DNA from: Erwinia sorbitola
GTDB lineage: Bacteria > Pseudomonadota > Gammaproteobacteria > Enterobacterales > Enterobacteriaceae
Direction of reading: 5' to 3'
Assembly (NCBI RefSeq): GCF_009738185.1
Contig: NZ_CP046509.1
Coordinates: 1,925,501 to 1,989,500, forward strand
Length of the DNA stretch: 64,000 bases
Shown here: piece by piece, positions 1 to 8,225 of the stretch
How positions within the stretch are numbered: the stretch's first letter is position 1
Layout of the letters: each line of letters starts with the position of its first letter
Translations under genes and position numbers: made by a program
The notes under the pieces: generated by a model
What the model saw: the letters and a program-made list of their open reading frames with translations, nothing else
Told to the model about the DNA's origin: nothing
The model's database searches: none

Positions 1-621
1 ATGCTGGATCCGCGCTACGTGGTGACTGCACTGGTGCTGAACCTGTTTGGCGGCTTTATTATGGCGTCACTACTGAACCCTTATGTTGTTGACCCTGCGG
101 AAGATCTGCTGGAGGTGGTTGAAGAGAAGCAGAGCTTCTTTGAGATGTTGAGCGAATACATCATGGATGGCTTTAAAGTCGCTGTGATTGTTGGTGCGAT
201 GCTGATTGGTTTTATCGCCCTGATAGCTCTGGCGAATGCGCTGTTCACTTCACTGTTTGGCATTTCGTTCCAGCATGTATTGGGATATATCTTCTCTCCG
301 CTGGCGTTTCTGGTGGGTGTTCCATGGCACGAGGCGGTTTCTGCTGGCGGCCTGATGGCGACCAAGATTGTCAGTAACGAATTTGTCGCGATGATCGATC
401 TGACTCAGGGTGATTTGAAATTCTCTGAGCGCACAATGGCTATTCTATCTGTGTTTATGGTCTCTTTCGCTAACTTTTCGTCTATCGGAATTATTGTCGG
501 TGCCATTAAGGCGCTCAATAATGATCAAGGTAACTGTGCTGCGCGCTTTGGTTTAAAACTGTTATATGGTTCAACGCTGGTCAGTTTCCTTAATGCAACA
601 ATTGTAGGTCTGTTTTATTAA
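1..621 (+). CDS. NupC/CNT-family nucleoside transporter, C-terminal half (5' end outside window)
   Basis: The frame is open from the first base, so the true start lies upstream. The 206 residues seen resemble the C-terminal half of concentrative nucleoside transporters of the NupC/NupX type (about 400 residues), which import nucleosides with H+ or Na+ across the inner membrane. Hydrophobic segments alternate with conserved stretches, such as the GVPWHEA and KIVSNEF regions around residues 105-130 and a membrane-spanning C terminus. The Met at base 1 is an internal codon. An OprD-type porin and aphA follow on the same strand, so the three may work together in using extracellular nucleotides. 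Family assignment is fairly sure; the paralogue (nupC, nupX or another) cannot be decided from this half. Confidence 0.85.
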   Translation: MLDPRYVVTALVLNLFGGFIMASLLNPYVVDPAEDLLEVVEEKQSFFEMLSEYIMDGFKVAVIVGAMLIGFIALIALANALFTSLFGISFQHVLGYIFSPLAFLVGVPWHEAVSAGGLMATKIVSNEFVAMIDLTQGDLKFSERTMAILSVFMVSFANFSSIGIIVGAIKALNNDQGNCAARFGLKLLYGSTLVSFLNATIVGLFY

Positions 622-637
622 ATATTAATACAAGGGT

Positions 638-669
638 GAGCAAAGCTGGCATGAAGCCTGTCTTTGCTC
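638..669 (+). other. Intercistronic inverted repeat between transporter and porin genes
   Basis: GAGCAAAG (638-645) and CTTTGCTC (662-669) form perfect 8-bp arms around a 16-base loop. No run of T follows, so it is a poor rho-independent terminator. It could be an mRNA-stability hairpin or a partial terminator between the two genes. Confidence 0.4.
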
Positions 670-729
670 AATAAACCTGTACTATCCATGCCAGTCTGTT
701 AGCCAGACCAGGAGAAAAGGACTTTAATA

Positions 730-2076
730 ATGATGATGCATTTATTTGCTCGTTCAAAACCCCTGCTCGGAACTCTTATATTGACTACAGCTCCTTTACC
801 GCTATTTGCGGCCGAAGAAGTTAAATATGAACTTCCTGATGCAATAAATAGTTTTATTACCGACAGCCACGCAGATATTTCTTTAAGGAATCAGTTTAAA
901 AACTTAAATACCTCCGATTATGGCGATCGCTCTGTGCAAACTGCCTGGGGGCAGGGTATTTCGCTGGATTTTAGCTCTGGATATTTAGCCGATTTTATTG
1001 GTGTTGATGCCTCTTATTATCAGGTACTGAAACTGGCAGCCAGTGATAACTTCTGGGGCCGCAGTATTCTTCATAATGAAGATGGCAAGGCCAAAGGGTT
1101 CAATAAATTTGGCCAGTTATTTGCCAAGATTAAATTAGAGGGTGAAGACAGCTATTTTAAACTCTATTCCGGGTGGCAAAAAATCCATAAGTGGGGGGCG
1201 CTGACCAACTCAAGTCGTGCGATTCCAAGCACCTATCAGGGCTGGCGCATGGACAGCGGATATGGGCCGCTGATGCTGCGTGGAGCCTGGGTGACGCGTT
1301 ATAGCGACAGGGGTTCACCAGATCAGATTCGCTTCGAAACAGCCGATCGTAAAAAGCAGATCGACCATATCGCCACCGGCGAAGTGATCTATCAGGATAA
1401 GGGCTATAGCGCACTCTATTTCTTTGGTGAAAGCCATAAGTACCTTCAGCGTCATGGGGTTGAGCTGGGCTGGCAGCCGGAATCACTGGCGGAGAATAAA
1501 GTTAAAATCGTGGGGATGTTCTATTATAACCACGGCCTGAGTGACTGGACGGCGATGAATCCCGACTACCGGCCATTTAATAACGATGCCTTCCACCCGG
1601 CCTTCTATGCTGAGTGGCAGCAGAATAACTGGAAACACAAGTTGGGTGCCGCTTATACCAAAGCAAACTCTACCGATCACCTGGGTTATTTCGAGCGTCA
1701 TATGACGAAAAACAGCCGCGGTCGTTTTAACTCGATGGCAGATGCCTGGGGTAATGACTACGTCGGTAACAACGAGAAAATGGTGGGCTGGACCACGGAA
1801 TATCTGATTACACCAGAAGTGAAGCTGGGTCTGCAAAGTGCCTTTGGCTGGGGAATGAAATACCAGGGCCAGCAGATCAGACGTGGGGAAACGATCCTCT
1901 TCTCCAAATGGCAGCCATCAGAAATTAAAAACCTTAGTCTGCAGCTGTCCGGTGGCCCGTCATGGAACTATCAAAGTAACAAGAATCGGCCGCTGCTGAC
2001 GGAAGATGGTAAACCAAAACGTGCAGTAAACCACTCAGTTGAGTTCCAGGTAGATTACGCCTTTAACCTGTTTTAA
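730..2076 (+). CDS. OprD-family outer-membrane porin
   Basis: The 448-residue protein has a signal peptide of about 28 residues (hydrophobic core ending ...PLPLFAA) and an OprD/chitoporin-type beta-barrel body rich in alternating aromatic strands. It ends in Phe (YAFNLF), the usual C-terminal signature of outer-membrane barrels recognised by BamA. OprD-family pores pass small specific solutes such as amino acids, sugars or chito-oligosaccharides. Three ATG codons follow each other at 730-738 behind an AGGAGAAAAGGA ribosome-binding site, so the exact start is uncertain by one or two codons. The neighbours suggest nucleosides or nucleotides as cargo, but that is inference. aphA starts 23 bases after its stop. 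Confidence 0.85.
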   Translation: MMMHLFARSKPLLGTLILTTAPLPLFAAEEVKYELPDAINSFITDSHADISLRNQFKNLNTSDYGDRSVQTAWGQGISLDFSSGYLADFIGVDASYYQVLKLAASDNFWGRSILHNEDGKAKGFNKFGQLFAKIKLEGEDSYFKLYSGWQKIHKWGALTNSSRAIPSTYQGWRMDSGYGPLMLRGAWVTRYSDRGSPDQIRFETADRKKQIDHIATGEVIYQDKGYSALYFFGESHKYLQRHGVELGWQPESLAENKVKIVGMFYYNHGLSDWTAMNPDYRPFNNDAFHPAFYAEWQQNNWKHKLGAAYTKANSTDHLGYFERHMTKNSRGRFNSMADAWGNDYVGNNEKMVGWTTEYLITPEVKLGLQSAFGWGMKYQGQQIRRGETILFSKWQPSEIKNLSLQLSGGPSWNYQSNKNRPLLTEDGKPKRAVNHSVEFQVDYAFNLF

Positions 2077-2099
2077 TTTTCAACACTAAGGAAAAAAAT

Positions 2100-2822
2100 A
2101 TGTCTCTGTTAAAACGTAAAAACCTTCGCTTCACGCTGCTGGCCTCTCTGCTGTGTGTCGCTCCGGCATTTAGCGCCGTTGAAATACCCGCTGTAGCAGC
2201 AGACACGGGTGCGACGCTGCAACAGCTTAACGTTCAGTATCCTATCCATTTTATCTCGATCGATCAGATTGCTGCGGGCCTGAAAGGGCGTGCACCGATT
2301 GATGTGGGCTTTGATATTGACGATACGCTGCTCTATTCAACTCCGGCTTTCTTCCATGGTCAGCAGCTGCTTTCACCGGGAAGCAACGACTTCCTGAAGA
2401 AAAGTGAGTTTTGGGATCAGCTCAGTAACGGCTGGGATGCGTTCTCGGTACCTAAAAAATCAGCGCTGGCGCTGGTGAAATTGCATATGGATCGCGGCGA
2501 CCGCATCTGGTTTATCACCGCCCGTCCAATGCCAACCACCGGTAAAGAAACCGTAACAGAGCAGCTTGGAAAGAGCTTCTCCATCCCTGCGGATAAGCTG
2601 AATAAAGTGATCTTCGTCGGTGAGAGCAAAGGCGCTAAAGTGAAGGACATTCGCGATCATCATATCGAAATCTTCTACGGTGATGCAGATGGCGACATTC
2701 GTGATGCCCGCGAAGCTGGTGCAGAACCTATTCGTGTGATCCGCGCGCAGAACTCTTCTAACCAGCCGATGCCACGTAACGGCGCATTGGGCGAAAAAGT
2801 GTTAGTGAATTCCGACTACTAA
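2100..2822 (+). CDS. aphA: AphA class B periplasmic acid phosphatase
   Basis: This matches class B non-specific acid phosphatase AphA (E. coli, 237 residues; here 240). It has an N-terminal signal peptide ending near Ala26. The HAD-type DDDD motif is seen as FDIDDTLLYS, with nucleophile Asp72 and general acid Asp74. A later GDADGDIRDA motif supplies Mg2+ ligands. AphA hydrolyses 3' and 5' nucleotides in the periplasm and releases nucleosides for uptake. The gene sits 23 bases behind the porin gene and is followed by a strong terminator, so it is probably the last gene of a porin-phosphatase unit downstream of the nucleoside transporter. Confidence 0.95.
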   Translation: MSLLKRKNLRFTLLASLLCVAPAFSAVEIPAVAADTGATLQQLNVQYPIHFISIDQIAAGLKGRAPIDVGFDIDDTLLYSTPAFFHGQQLLSPGSNDFLKKSEFWDQLSNGWDAFSVPKKSALALVKLHMDRGDRIWFITARPMPTTGKETVTEQLGKSFSIPADKLNKVIFVGESKGAKVKDIRDHHIEIFYGDADGDIRDAREAGAEPIRVIRAQNSSNQPMPRNGALGEKVLVNSDY

Positions 2823-2904
2823 TACATCGGGCTATTGCTCTGCTCTGTCAGAAGCCGTTCAGTTAAGCATTAAATGAGCGGCTGTATGGGCAGCGCTGCT
2901 GATG

Positions 2905-2940
2905 AAATCCGTAATCTCTCAGGGATTACGGATTTTTTTG
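2905..2940 (+). terminator. Rho-independent terminator after aphA
   Basis: ATCCGTAATC (2907-2916) pairs with GATTACGGAT (2924-2933) around a 7-base loop. The stem extends by flanking A/T pairs and is followed by a run of T (2934-2939). Confidence 0.9.
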
Positions 2941-2970
2941 TTAACGCGGGGGCACCATTGAGGTGAGGTC

Positions 2971-3702
2971 TTATGATTTAAGATGAGCCATGGAGTGGCT
3001 GCTGGCGTCAGCATAGTGATAGCCAAGAGACTCCATCAGATTTGATATCGCTTTTTCGGCAACAGAGAGCACTTCAGCAAGAGGGCGGTTGGCATCAATA
3101 TTGACAATTTTTGCCCCTTCAAATGAGAGTAGCGGCATGATCGCAATTTTTTTGGCCAGCGACTCTGGCCGGTGATCGGGTTTACGCGCGCAGGCAACAT
3201 TAAGATCGACGTGCAGCTTTATCACTAAATCTGGTTTTTGCCTGGTCATCCAGTCAAAGGCACGACGCTCCAGTTTTGCCAGCAATGATATAAAGCTATG
3301 GCCTGCACAATTAACCGGAAAAACGATTCCATCATTAGAACCAGGGATCTGTATCTGAGGGAAACGGTCGGTTAATACAATCATTCCCCGCCGACGAAAA
3401 CTCATCATACGCCTGAAACGGTAGAGACGCCGCAATACAAAAAATATAACAACGATGGAAGCGAGAAAACCCGGGCATTTTCTGACCGACTTTTTATTTT
3501 TCTTAATAACTTTGTCGAAAGAACCCCCCAGAACCGGTAATTTAATCACGGCACGGCCTACATTTCCTGCTTGTTTTCCCAGGTGGACTCTTACCGCAGG
3601 GCCATATTTTTTTACATGAAGAATAAGATGCTCACAAACAGTAGTTTTTCCTGAACCATCGCTGCCAATAACGGCGATAAGTGGCGGGGTTTTCGGTTTC
3701 AT
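2971..3702 (-). CDS. Thymidylate-kinase-like P-loop kinase A
   Basis: One of three paralogous P-loop kinases in a row. With the ATG at 3702 the protein has 243 residues; an in-frame TTG at 3765 would add 21. It has a Walker A GSDGSGKTT (13-21), a hydrophobic stretch followed by paired arginines (about 79-99), a TMK-like DRFPQ (112-116) and a lid-region RKPDH (173-177). All are shared with the two genes on the opposite strand. The fold is that of dTMP kinase, but such proteins in surface-glycan clusters are not thought to be thymidylate kinases. The substrate is unknown; a lipid-linked or sphingolipid substrate is my inference from context. It is transcribed away from its paralogues across a short divergent spacer, and its codon use is more A+T-rich than that of backbone genes. 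Confidence 0.75.
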   Translation of the reverse strand: MKPKTPPLIAVIGSDGSGKTTVCEHLILHVKKYGPAVRVHLGKQAGNVGRAVIKLPVLGGSFDKVIKKNKKSVRKCPGFLASIVVIFFVLRRLYRFRRMMSFRRRGMIVLTDRFPQIQIPGSNDGIVFPVNCAGHSFISLLAKLERRAFDWMTRQKPDLVIKLHVDLNVACARKPDHRPESLAKKIAIMPLLSFEGAKIVNIDANRPLAEVLSVAEKAISNLMESLGYHYADASSHSMAHLKS

Positions 3703-3882
3703 ACCTGTATATACTCTTCTCAAAAATGATTTACAGAAGCTACGCCATTCTTTAATTATCCTCAAGATGGCGGACTTTAGAAAAGCATCAACTCACCAAG
3801 TCGATTTTATGGCACATACAGCAACTATCTTTAATTACCGATCAATTAGCATGGGGTAAATAAACTTGTTACTGGATTTTTT

Positions 3883-4602
3883 GTGTGCCAACAAACTATT
3901 TCTTTTGCCAATCATGCTCCGGTCAGAGTTATAGCGATTGCCGGATGTGATGGCGCGGGTAAATCGACGCTGGCCACAAGCCTTGTCACTCATTTGTCAC
4001 CCCTGCAACCAACGAAACTATTTTATCTCGGGCAGTCATCAGGCCGGATTGGCAAATGGATCGGCAGCCTTCCGCTTATTGGCGCACCTTTTGGCGGTTA
4101 TCTACAGGCAAAGGCTGCGCGTGTTCATGATTGTTCTGCGCCACCTCCCGGTGCGCTCACTGCGCTGGTGATCTTCCTGCTCTCCTGCTGGCGAACCTTT
4201 ATGTTCCGGCGGATGCTGGCCTGGAGCCGGCAAGGATATTTGATGATTACAGATCGTTATCCGCAGGACGAGATGGCAGGATTTCGCTTTGATGGCCCTC
4301 AGCTGTCTAAAACTGCGGGAGGCAGCTGGTGGGTATGTGAACTGCGAAAACGCGAGCGGAAAATGTACCAATGGATGGCTTCTTACCCTCCGGCACTGTT
4401 AATCAGACTGGATATTGACGCAGCGACGGCACATTCGCGTAAACCCGACCATACACTCTCAGCGCTGCGCGAGAAGGTGGCGGTGATACCTCATCTGACG
4501 TTTAACGGCGCGAAGATTGTTGAAATAGATGCCTGTGAGCCAGTAGAGATGATTCTGGAGAAGTCTCTCGATGCTGTTGAGAAATTTCTCGGGCGGGAAT
4601 GA
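3883..4602 (+). CDS. Thymidylate-kinase-like P-loop kinase B
   Basis: The 239-residue protein reads from a GTG codon; no in-frame ATG lies upstream of the P-loop, so GTG is the likeliest start. Walker A GCDGAGKST is at 21-29, a hydrophobic segment with following arginines at about 92-110, DRYPQ at 124-128 and RKPDH at 186-190. It is a paralogue of the genes on either side. The conserved hydrophobic helix before the DRYPQ motif would suit a membrane-interface substrate. It heads a co-directional run (this gene, kinase C, flippase, unknown protein, YtfJ-like protein, LptF/LptG pair) with small gaps or overlaps, which suggests one operon. Kinase fold is well supported; the substrate is not known. 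Confidence 0.8.
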   Translation: MCQQTISFANHAPVRVIAIAGCDGAGKSTLATSLVTHLSPLQPTKLFYLGQSSGRIGKWIGSLPLIGAPFGGYLQAKAARVHDCSAPPPGALTALVIFLLSCWRTFMFRRMLAWSRQGYLMITDRYPQDEMAGFRFDGPQLSKTAGGSWWVCELRKRERKMYQWMASYPPALLIRLDIDAATAHSRKPDHTLSALREKVAVIPHLTFNGAKIVEIDACEPVEMILEKSLDAVEKFLGRE

Positions 4603-4637
4603 ATTATAACTTTATGATTAAATTAAGATTATTTTAA

Positions 4638-5396
4638 ATGCAAACTGATGCGCTGCAAAGTACTCATGCTTTAAAACCAACGTTAGTTCCAGGATTGGTG
4701 GCGGTGGTCGGCTGCGATGGAACAGGTAAATCAACGTTGACCGCAGACTTAGTGAAGAGTATGGAAGCACACTGGGTGACCGAAAGACGGTATTTAGGTC
4801 TGCTTTCCGGAGAGGATGGCGACAAGATCAAACGCCTGCCACTGATTGGCGTATGGCTGGAAAGGCGGCTGGCGGCCAAGTCATCAAAGACCCAAAGTAT
4901 GCGCAGCCGCTCTCCGGCTCTGTGGGCTGCGCTGGTTATGTATGGATTTTCCCTGCGTCGTCTGGCCAATTTTCGCCGGACGGTGCGTCAGGCACAGCGC
5001 GGCGTGTTGATGATTAGCGATCGCTATCCGCAGGCAGAAATATCTGGTTTTTACTACGACGGGCCAGGCATTGGCGTGGAGCGCGTGACGGGTTGGCTGA
5101 TGATGCGTTTAGCTTTGCGCGAACGGCGACTTTACCAGCAAATGGCACTATATCGCCCTGAATTAGTGATAAGACTGAATATCGACCCCGAGACCGCCTG
5201 TTCCCGCAAGCCCGATCATGATTACGAAGAACTCCGCGATAAAATCGGCGTGATGGAAAAGATTAATTACAACAATTGCGAAATTCTTGAGCTGGATTCC
5301 CGGGCTCCCTATAGCGAAGTGCTGAAAAAAGCACAGCTCGCCGTATCTTCAGTTGCGACTTCCTCTCAACGCAGAGCTGTCAATGGCAAAACATGA
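4638..5396 (+). CDS. Thymidylate-kinase-like P-loop kinase C
   Basis: Third paralogue, 252 residues. Walker A GCDGTGKST is at 25-33, a hydrophobic segment followed by arginines at about 94-114, DRYPQ at 128-132 and RKPDH at 190-194. The gene starts 35 bases after kinase B and its stop overlaps the start of the flippase gene (ATGA), so translation of the two is probably coupled. Shared motifs show common descent by duplication, while the rest of the sequences differ clearly, so each copy may have its own acceptor. Phosphorylation of a lipid or lipid-linked sugar is inferred from the flippase and permease partners only. Confidence 0.8.
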   Translation: MQTDALQSTHALKPTLVPGLVAVVGCDGTGKSTLTADLVKSMEAHWVTERRYLGLLSGEDGDKIKRLPLIGVWLERRLAAKSSKTQSMRSRSPALWAALVMYGFSLRRLANFRRTVRQAQRGVLMISDRYPQAEISGFYYDGPGIGVERVTGWLMMRLALRERRLYQQMALYRPELVIRLNIDPETACSRKPDHDYEELRDKIGVMEKINYNNCEILELDSRAPYSEVLKKAQLAVSSVATSSQRRAVNGKT

Positions 5397-6733
5397 AACA
5401 CTGGTTTTCTGATGGTGCCCTGCGCACTATGATTCGTAACACCGCTTTTCTGGGTTCCAGCAATGTGGTCAGCGCGCTACTGGGCTTGCTTGCGCTTTCC
5501 TGTGCGGGTAAGGGCATGTCTCCGGAGATGTTTGGCTCGCTGGTGGTTATCCAGTCCTATGCAAAGGCGATAAGCGACTTTATTAAATTTCAGACATGGC
5601 AGTTTGTGGTTCAGTACGGTACACCTGCACTGGCAAGTAACAATCTGCAACGTTTTAGCGATGTGGTGTCATTCTCCTTTGGCCTGGATATTACCAGCGG
5701 TGTGGTTGCAGTACTGGGCGGAATGTTGCTGCTTCCATTTCTTTCGCACTCTTTAGGCTTAGGCGCAAACGATTTTTGGTTTGCCATGCTTTATTGCACT
5801 TTGATCCCTTCTATGGCGGCGTCAACACCCACCGGAATTTTACGTGCCTTAGACCGTTTCGACCTGATAGCTATTCAGCAGGCAACCAAACCTTTCCTGC
5901 GTGCAATTGGCAGTGTTATTGCCTATTTCGGTGATTATGGCTTTGCAGGTTTTATCATTACCTGGTATGCCTCAAATTTAATTGGCGGCACGATGTACTG
6001 GTGGTTTGCTGCGCGGGAATTAAGGCGGATTAACATTCATGGCGCATTGCGGCCCCGGCTTTTTAACGTTGCTCAGAGAATAGAGGGAGCCTGGAATTTT
6101 GTCTGGACGACCAATATTGCTCACTCCATCTGGTCTGCACGCAATACATGCAGCACGGTGTTTGTTGGTATTATCCTCGGGCCAGCGGCCGCAGGGCTGT
6201 TTAAAATCGCCATGACATTTTTTGATGTCACTGGAACTCCCGCTAAACTGCTGGAGAAAAGTTTCTATCCTGAGATTATGCGTCTGGATCCGCGTACGAA
6301 AAAACCCTGGTTACTGGGGCTGAGATCTGCATTGCTGGCGGGTACTTTGGGTATGCTGGTAGCGCTTGCCGTTGTTGTTATCGGGAAACCGCTTATTTCT
6401 TTGGTATTTGGTTATAAATATCTGATGGCCTATAACTTAATTCTAATTATGCTGTCAGCCATTGTTGTATCAATGCTGGGTTTTCCGCAGGAGTCATTAT
6501 TATTTATGGCCGGGAAACAGCGTGCATTTTTAGCGGCCCAGTCAATAGCATCAGTATGCTATATCACACTGTTGATCGCGCTATCCCATTTTTTCGGCGT
6601 GTCTGGGGCGGCTTTTGCCTATTTAGGCGGGCAATGTCTGGATGTGTTGTTGTCGTTGATTCCTACTTTACGAGCCTACAATAATCGCCATTTGTTAAAT
6701 TTACGGGTGCCAGAAGGAGTTGTTAATGATTAA
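5393..6733 (+). CDS. Wzx/MATE-type oligosaccharide or lipid flippase
   Basis: The 446-residue protein has about 12 to 14 predicted membrane helices. It resembles the polysaccharide-transport family of the MOP superfamily (Wzx, MurJ-like), whose members turn lipid-linked substrates across the inner membrane. Basic residues precede the first helix (MIRNTAFLGSSN). It overlaps kinase C by 4 bases and the next gene by 8 bases. No glycosyltransferase or polymerase gene is found beside it, unlike O-antigen or capsule clusters. This favours a small lipid cargo, possibly the sphingolipid made by the cluster downstream; that link is inference. Confidence 0.75.
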   Translation: MKHWFSDGALRTMIRNTAFLGSSNVVSALLGLLALSCAGKGMSPEMFGSLVVIQSYAKAISDFIKFQTWQFVVQYGTPALASNNLQRFSDVVSFSFGLDITSGVVAVLGGMLLLPFLSHSLGLGANDFWFAMLYCTLIPSMAASTPTGILRALDRFDLIAIQQATKPFLRAIGSVIAYFGDYGFAGFIITWYASNLIGGTMYWWFAARELRRINIHGALRPRLFNVAQRIEGAWNFVWTTNIAHSIWSARNTCSTVFVGIILGPAAAGLFKIAMTFFDVTGTPAKLLEKSFYPEIMRLDPRTKKPWLLGLRSALLAGTLGMLVALAVVVIGKPLISLVFGYKYLMAYNLILIMLSAIVVSMLGFPQESLLFMAGKQRAFLAAQSIASVCYITLLIALSHFFGVSGAAFAYLGGQCLDVLLSLIPTLRAYNNRHLLNLRVPEGVVND

Positions 6734-7571
6734 AGGAAAAGAGTGCCGAAAATTCTCACCTGAAACCATGCAGTTATTATTTACGGCAGTAGATGAAGAT
6801 GATGTGGTAGATGAATCTGTCAGCTTGCCAGTGGTAATAAATTTGCAATGTTCACAGGAGGATATAAAAAATAATTATGCTTTGTGTATTCAGCATTGGG
6901 AGGAGGGTTTTACCAGGAGGATGCTCCTGGGTTTGATTCTTAAGGTGTCAGGGGGCGCAGGATTAAATGAAGAAGAGCGCAGGCAGCTCAAAAATATTCG
7001 ATCCCGTTATAAACATTTGCGTTTTGCTCAACGACTATACAGTAAAAATCATCGTTCGATGTTTTTTTTTAGCAAAATAACGATGTTTCTGGGACGTTTC
7101 CAGGACGCTTTTCGCAACGATAAAACAGAGGAAATTACATTTTATAGCAGACTATTGCGTATTTATCTGACGCCACCATTCTGGCTATGGGTGAAGTACT
7201 CTGTACGCCATGTTTCACTGGATTCAGTGAGTGCGTTTATTCACTATCGGCAACAGCAAATACTCAAGCTAAAGGCATTAATTGCCTCTCCACAGCTGAC
7301 CGGAAAAGAATTTCACACGGTGCGTAAAATAATCAGCCAGCAGGTATCGTATTATGACACGTTAAGAGCAATTAAGCCGGCTGATAATGAGGCCCGGGAA
7401 ATTTCCCGCTTTCTTGCTGCAATTAATGGTTTGATGGGGGATCGGCATGACGAGATGGTAGCGGACAGCCTATCAGGCCGGAAATCCTATAAGGAGAAGG
7501 TTTCGATGGATCTCGATATTCGCCAGCGCCTGGAACTGCTGGTAGAGAGATATCCTGTCGGCCAGCATTAG
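6726..7571 (+). CDS. Unrecognised protein in the kinase-flippase operon
   Basis: I do not recognise this family. The ATG at 6726 is preferred over a TTG two codons earlier because it lies 6 bases behind AGAAGGAG, giving 281 residues; it overlaps the end of the flippase gene. No signal peptide or clear transmembrane helix is seen. The sequence is rich in basic residues and predicted helix, with many Lys/Arg-Arg pairs in the middle, and has an acidic patch near residues 24-32 (DEDDVVDE). Base composition is more A+T-rich than the backbone. Position suggests a cytoplasmic or membrane-peripheral partner of the kinases or flippase. Confidence 0.65.
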   Translation: MIKGKECRKFSPETMQLLFTAVDEDDVVDESVSLPVVINLQCSQEDIKNNYALCIQHWEEGFTRRMLLGLILKVSGGAGLNEEERRQLKNIRSRYKHLRFAQRLYSKNHRSMFFFSKITMFLGRFQDAFRNDKTEEITFYSRLLRIYLTPPFWLWVKYSVRHVSLDSVSAFIHYRQQQILKLKALIASPQLTGKEFHTVRKIISQQVSYYDTLRAIKPADNEAREISRFLAAINGLMGDRHDEMVADSLSGRKSYKEKVSMDLDIRQRLELLVERYPVGQH

Positions 7572-7622
7572 ATAGATGCCGTCAGATCCCTTGTTGCGGT
7601 TAGCCGAAGAAAAGGAAACTCC

Positions 7623-8183
7623 ATGAAGTTGTGCAGAGTGATGTCGGTTTTATTCCTGTTATTTCCCGTGCTGGCATGGGCGCATAATTTTGTCGTTGGT
7701 CAACCGGTCACGCCGGTTAGCATTACCGATCGGGGAGAGCAGCTATTAAGAAACGGTATTTTTAGCTATCAACCCTGGAATAGTTCAGAACTGGCGGGGA
7801 AGGTTCGCGTGGTGCAGTACATTGCCGGGCGAACTTCGGCAAAAAAGGAAAATTCTTTGCTGGTGGGTGCGATTAAAAATGCTCAGTTTCCCGGCGATCG
7901 CTTTCAGCCGACAACTATCGTAAATACAGATGATTCGATCCCCGGTACTGGTTATTTCGTGCGTAAAAAAATTGAGAAAAATCAGCGGCGCTATCCCTGG
8001 GCGCAATTCATTATCGACAGCAACGGCATTGGTCGCAAAGCCTGGCAGCTTAAGGAGGAGAGTTCGACCATTTTGGTACTGGATAAACAGGGGCAGGTTC
8101 AGTGGGCAAAAGATGGTGCGCTGACTCCGGAAGAAGTGCGTCAGGTGATGAGCAGAGTGGCTGAACTGTTAAATGACCAGTGA
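7623..8183 (+). CDS. YtfJ-family periplasmic thioredoxin-fold protein
   Basis: The 186-residue protein aligns along its length with E. coli YtfJ (184 residues): a signal peptide of about 20 residues ending in AWA, then the conserved VRVVQYIAGRTSAKE, TTIVNTDDSIPGTG, QFIIDSNG and QVQWAKDGALTPEEV stretches. YtfJ has a thioredoxin-like fold without a CxxC pair, and its function is not established. The start has a GGAAA ribosome-binding site. It lies in the middle of the putative lipid operon, 42 bases before the LptF-like gene. It may be the only ytfJ of this genome or a cluster-specific copy; this cannot be told here. Confidence 0.85.
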   Translation: MKLCRVMSVLFLLFPVLAWAHNFVVGQPVTPVSITDRGEQLLRNGIFSYQPWNSSELAGKVRVVQYIAGRTSAKKENSLLVGAIKNAQFPGDRFQPTTIVNTDDSIPGTGYFVRKKIEKNQRRYPWAQFIIDSNGIGRKAWQLKEESSTILVLDKQGQVQWAKDGALTPEEVRQVMSRVAELLNDQ

Positions 8184-8225
8184 GACTCACACTAAAACAC
8201 GCAGGGCGTGAGAGAGGCTAACACT

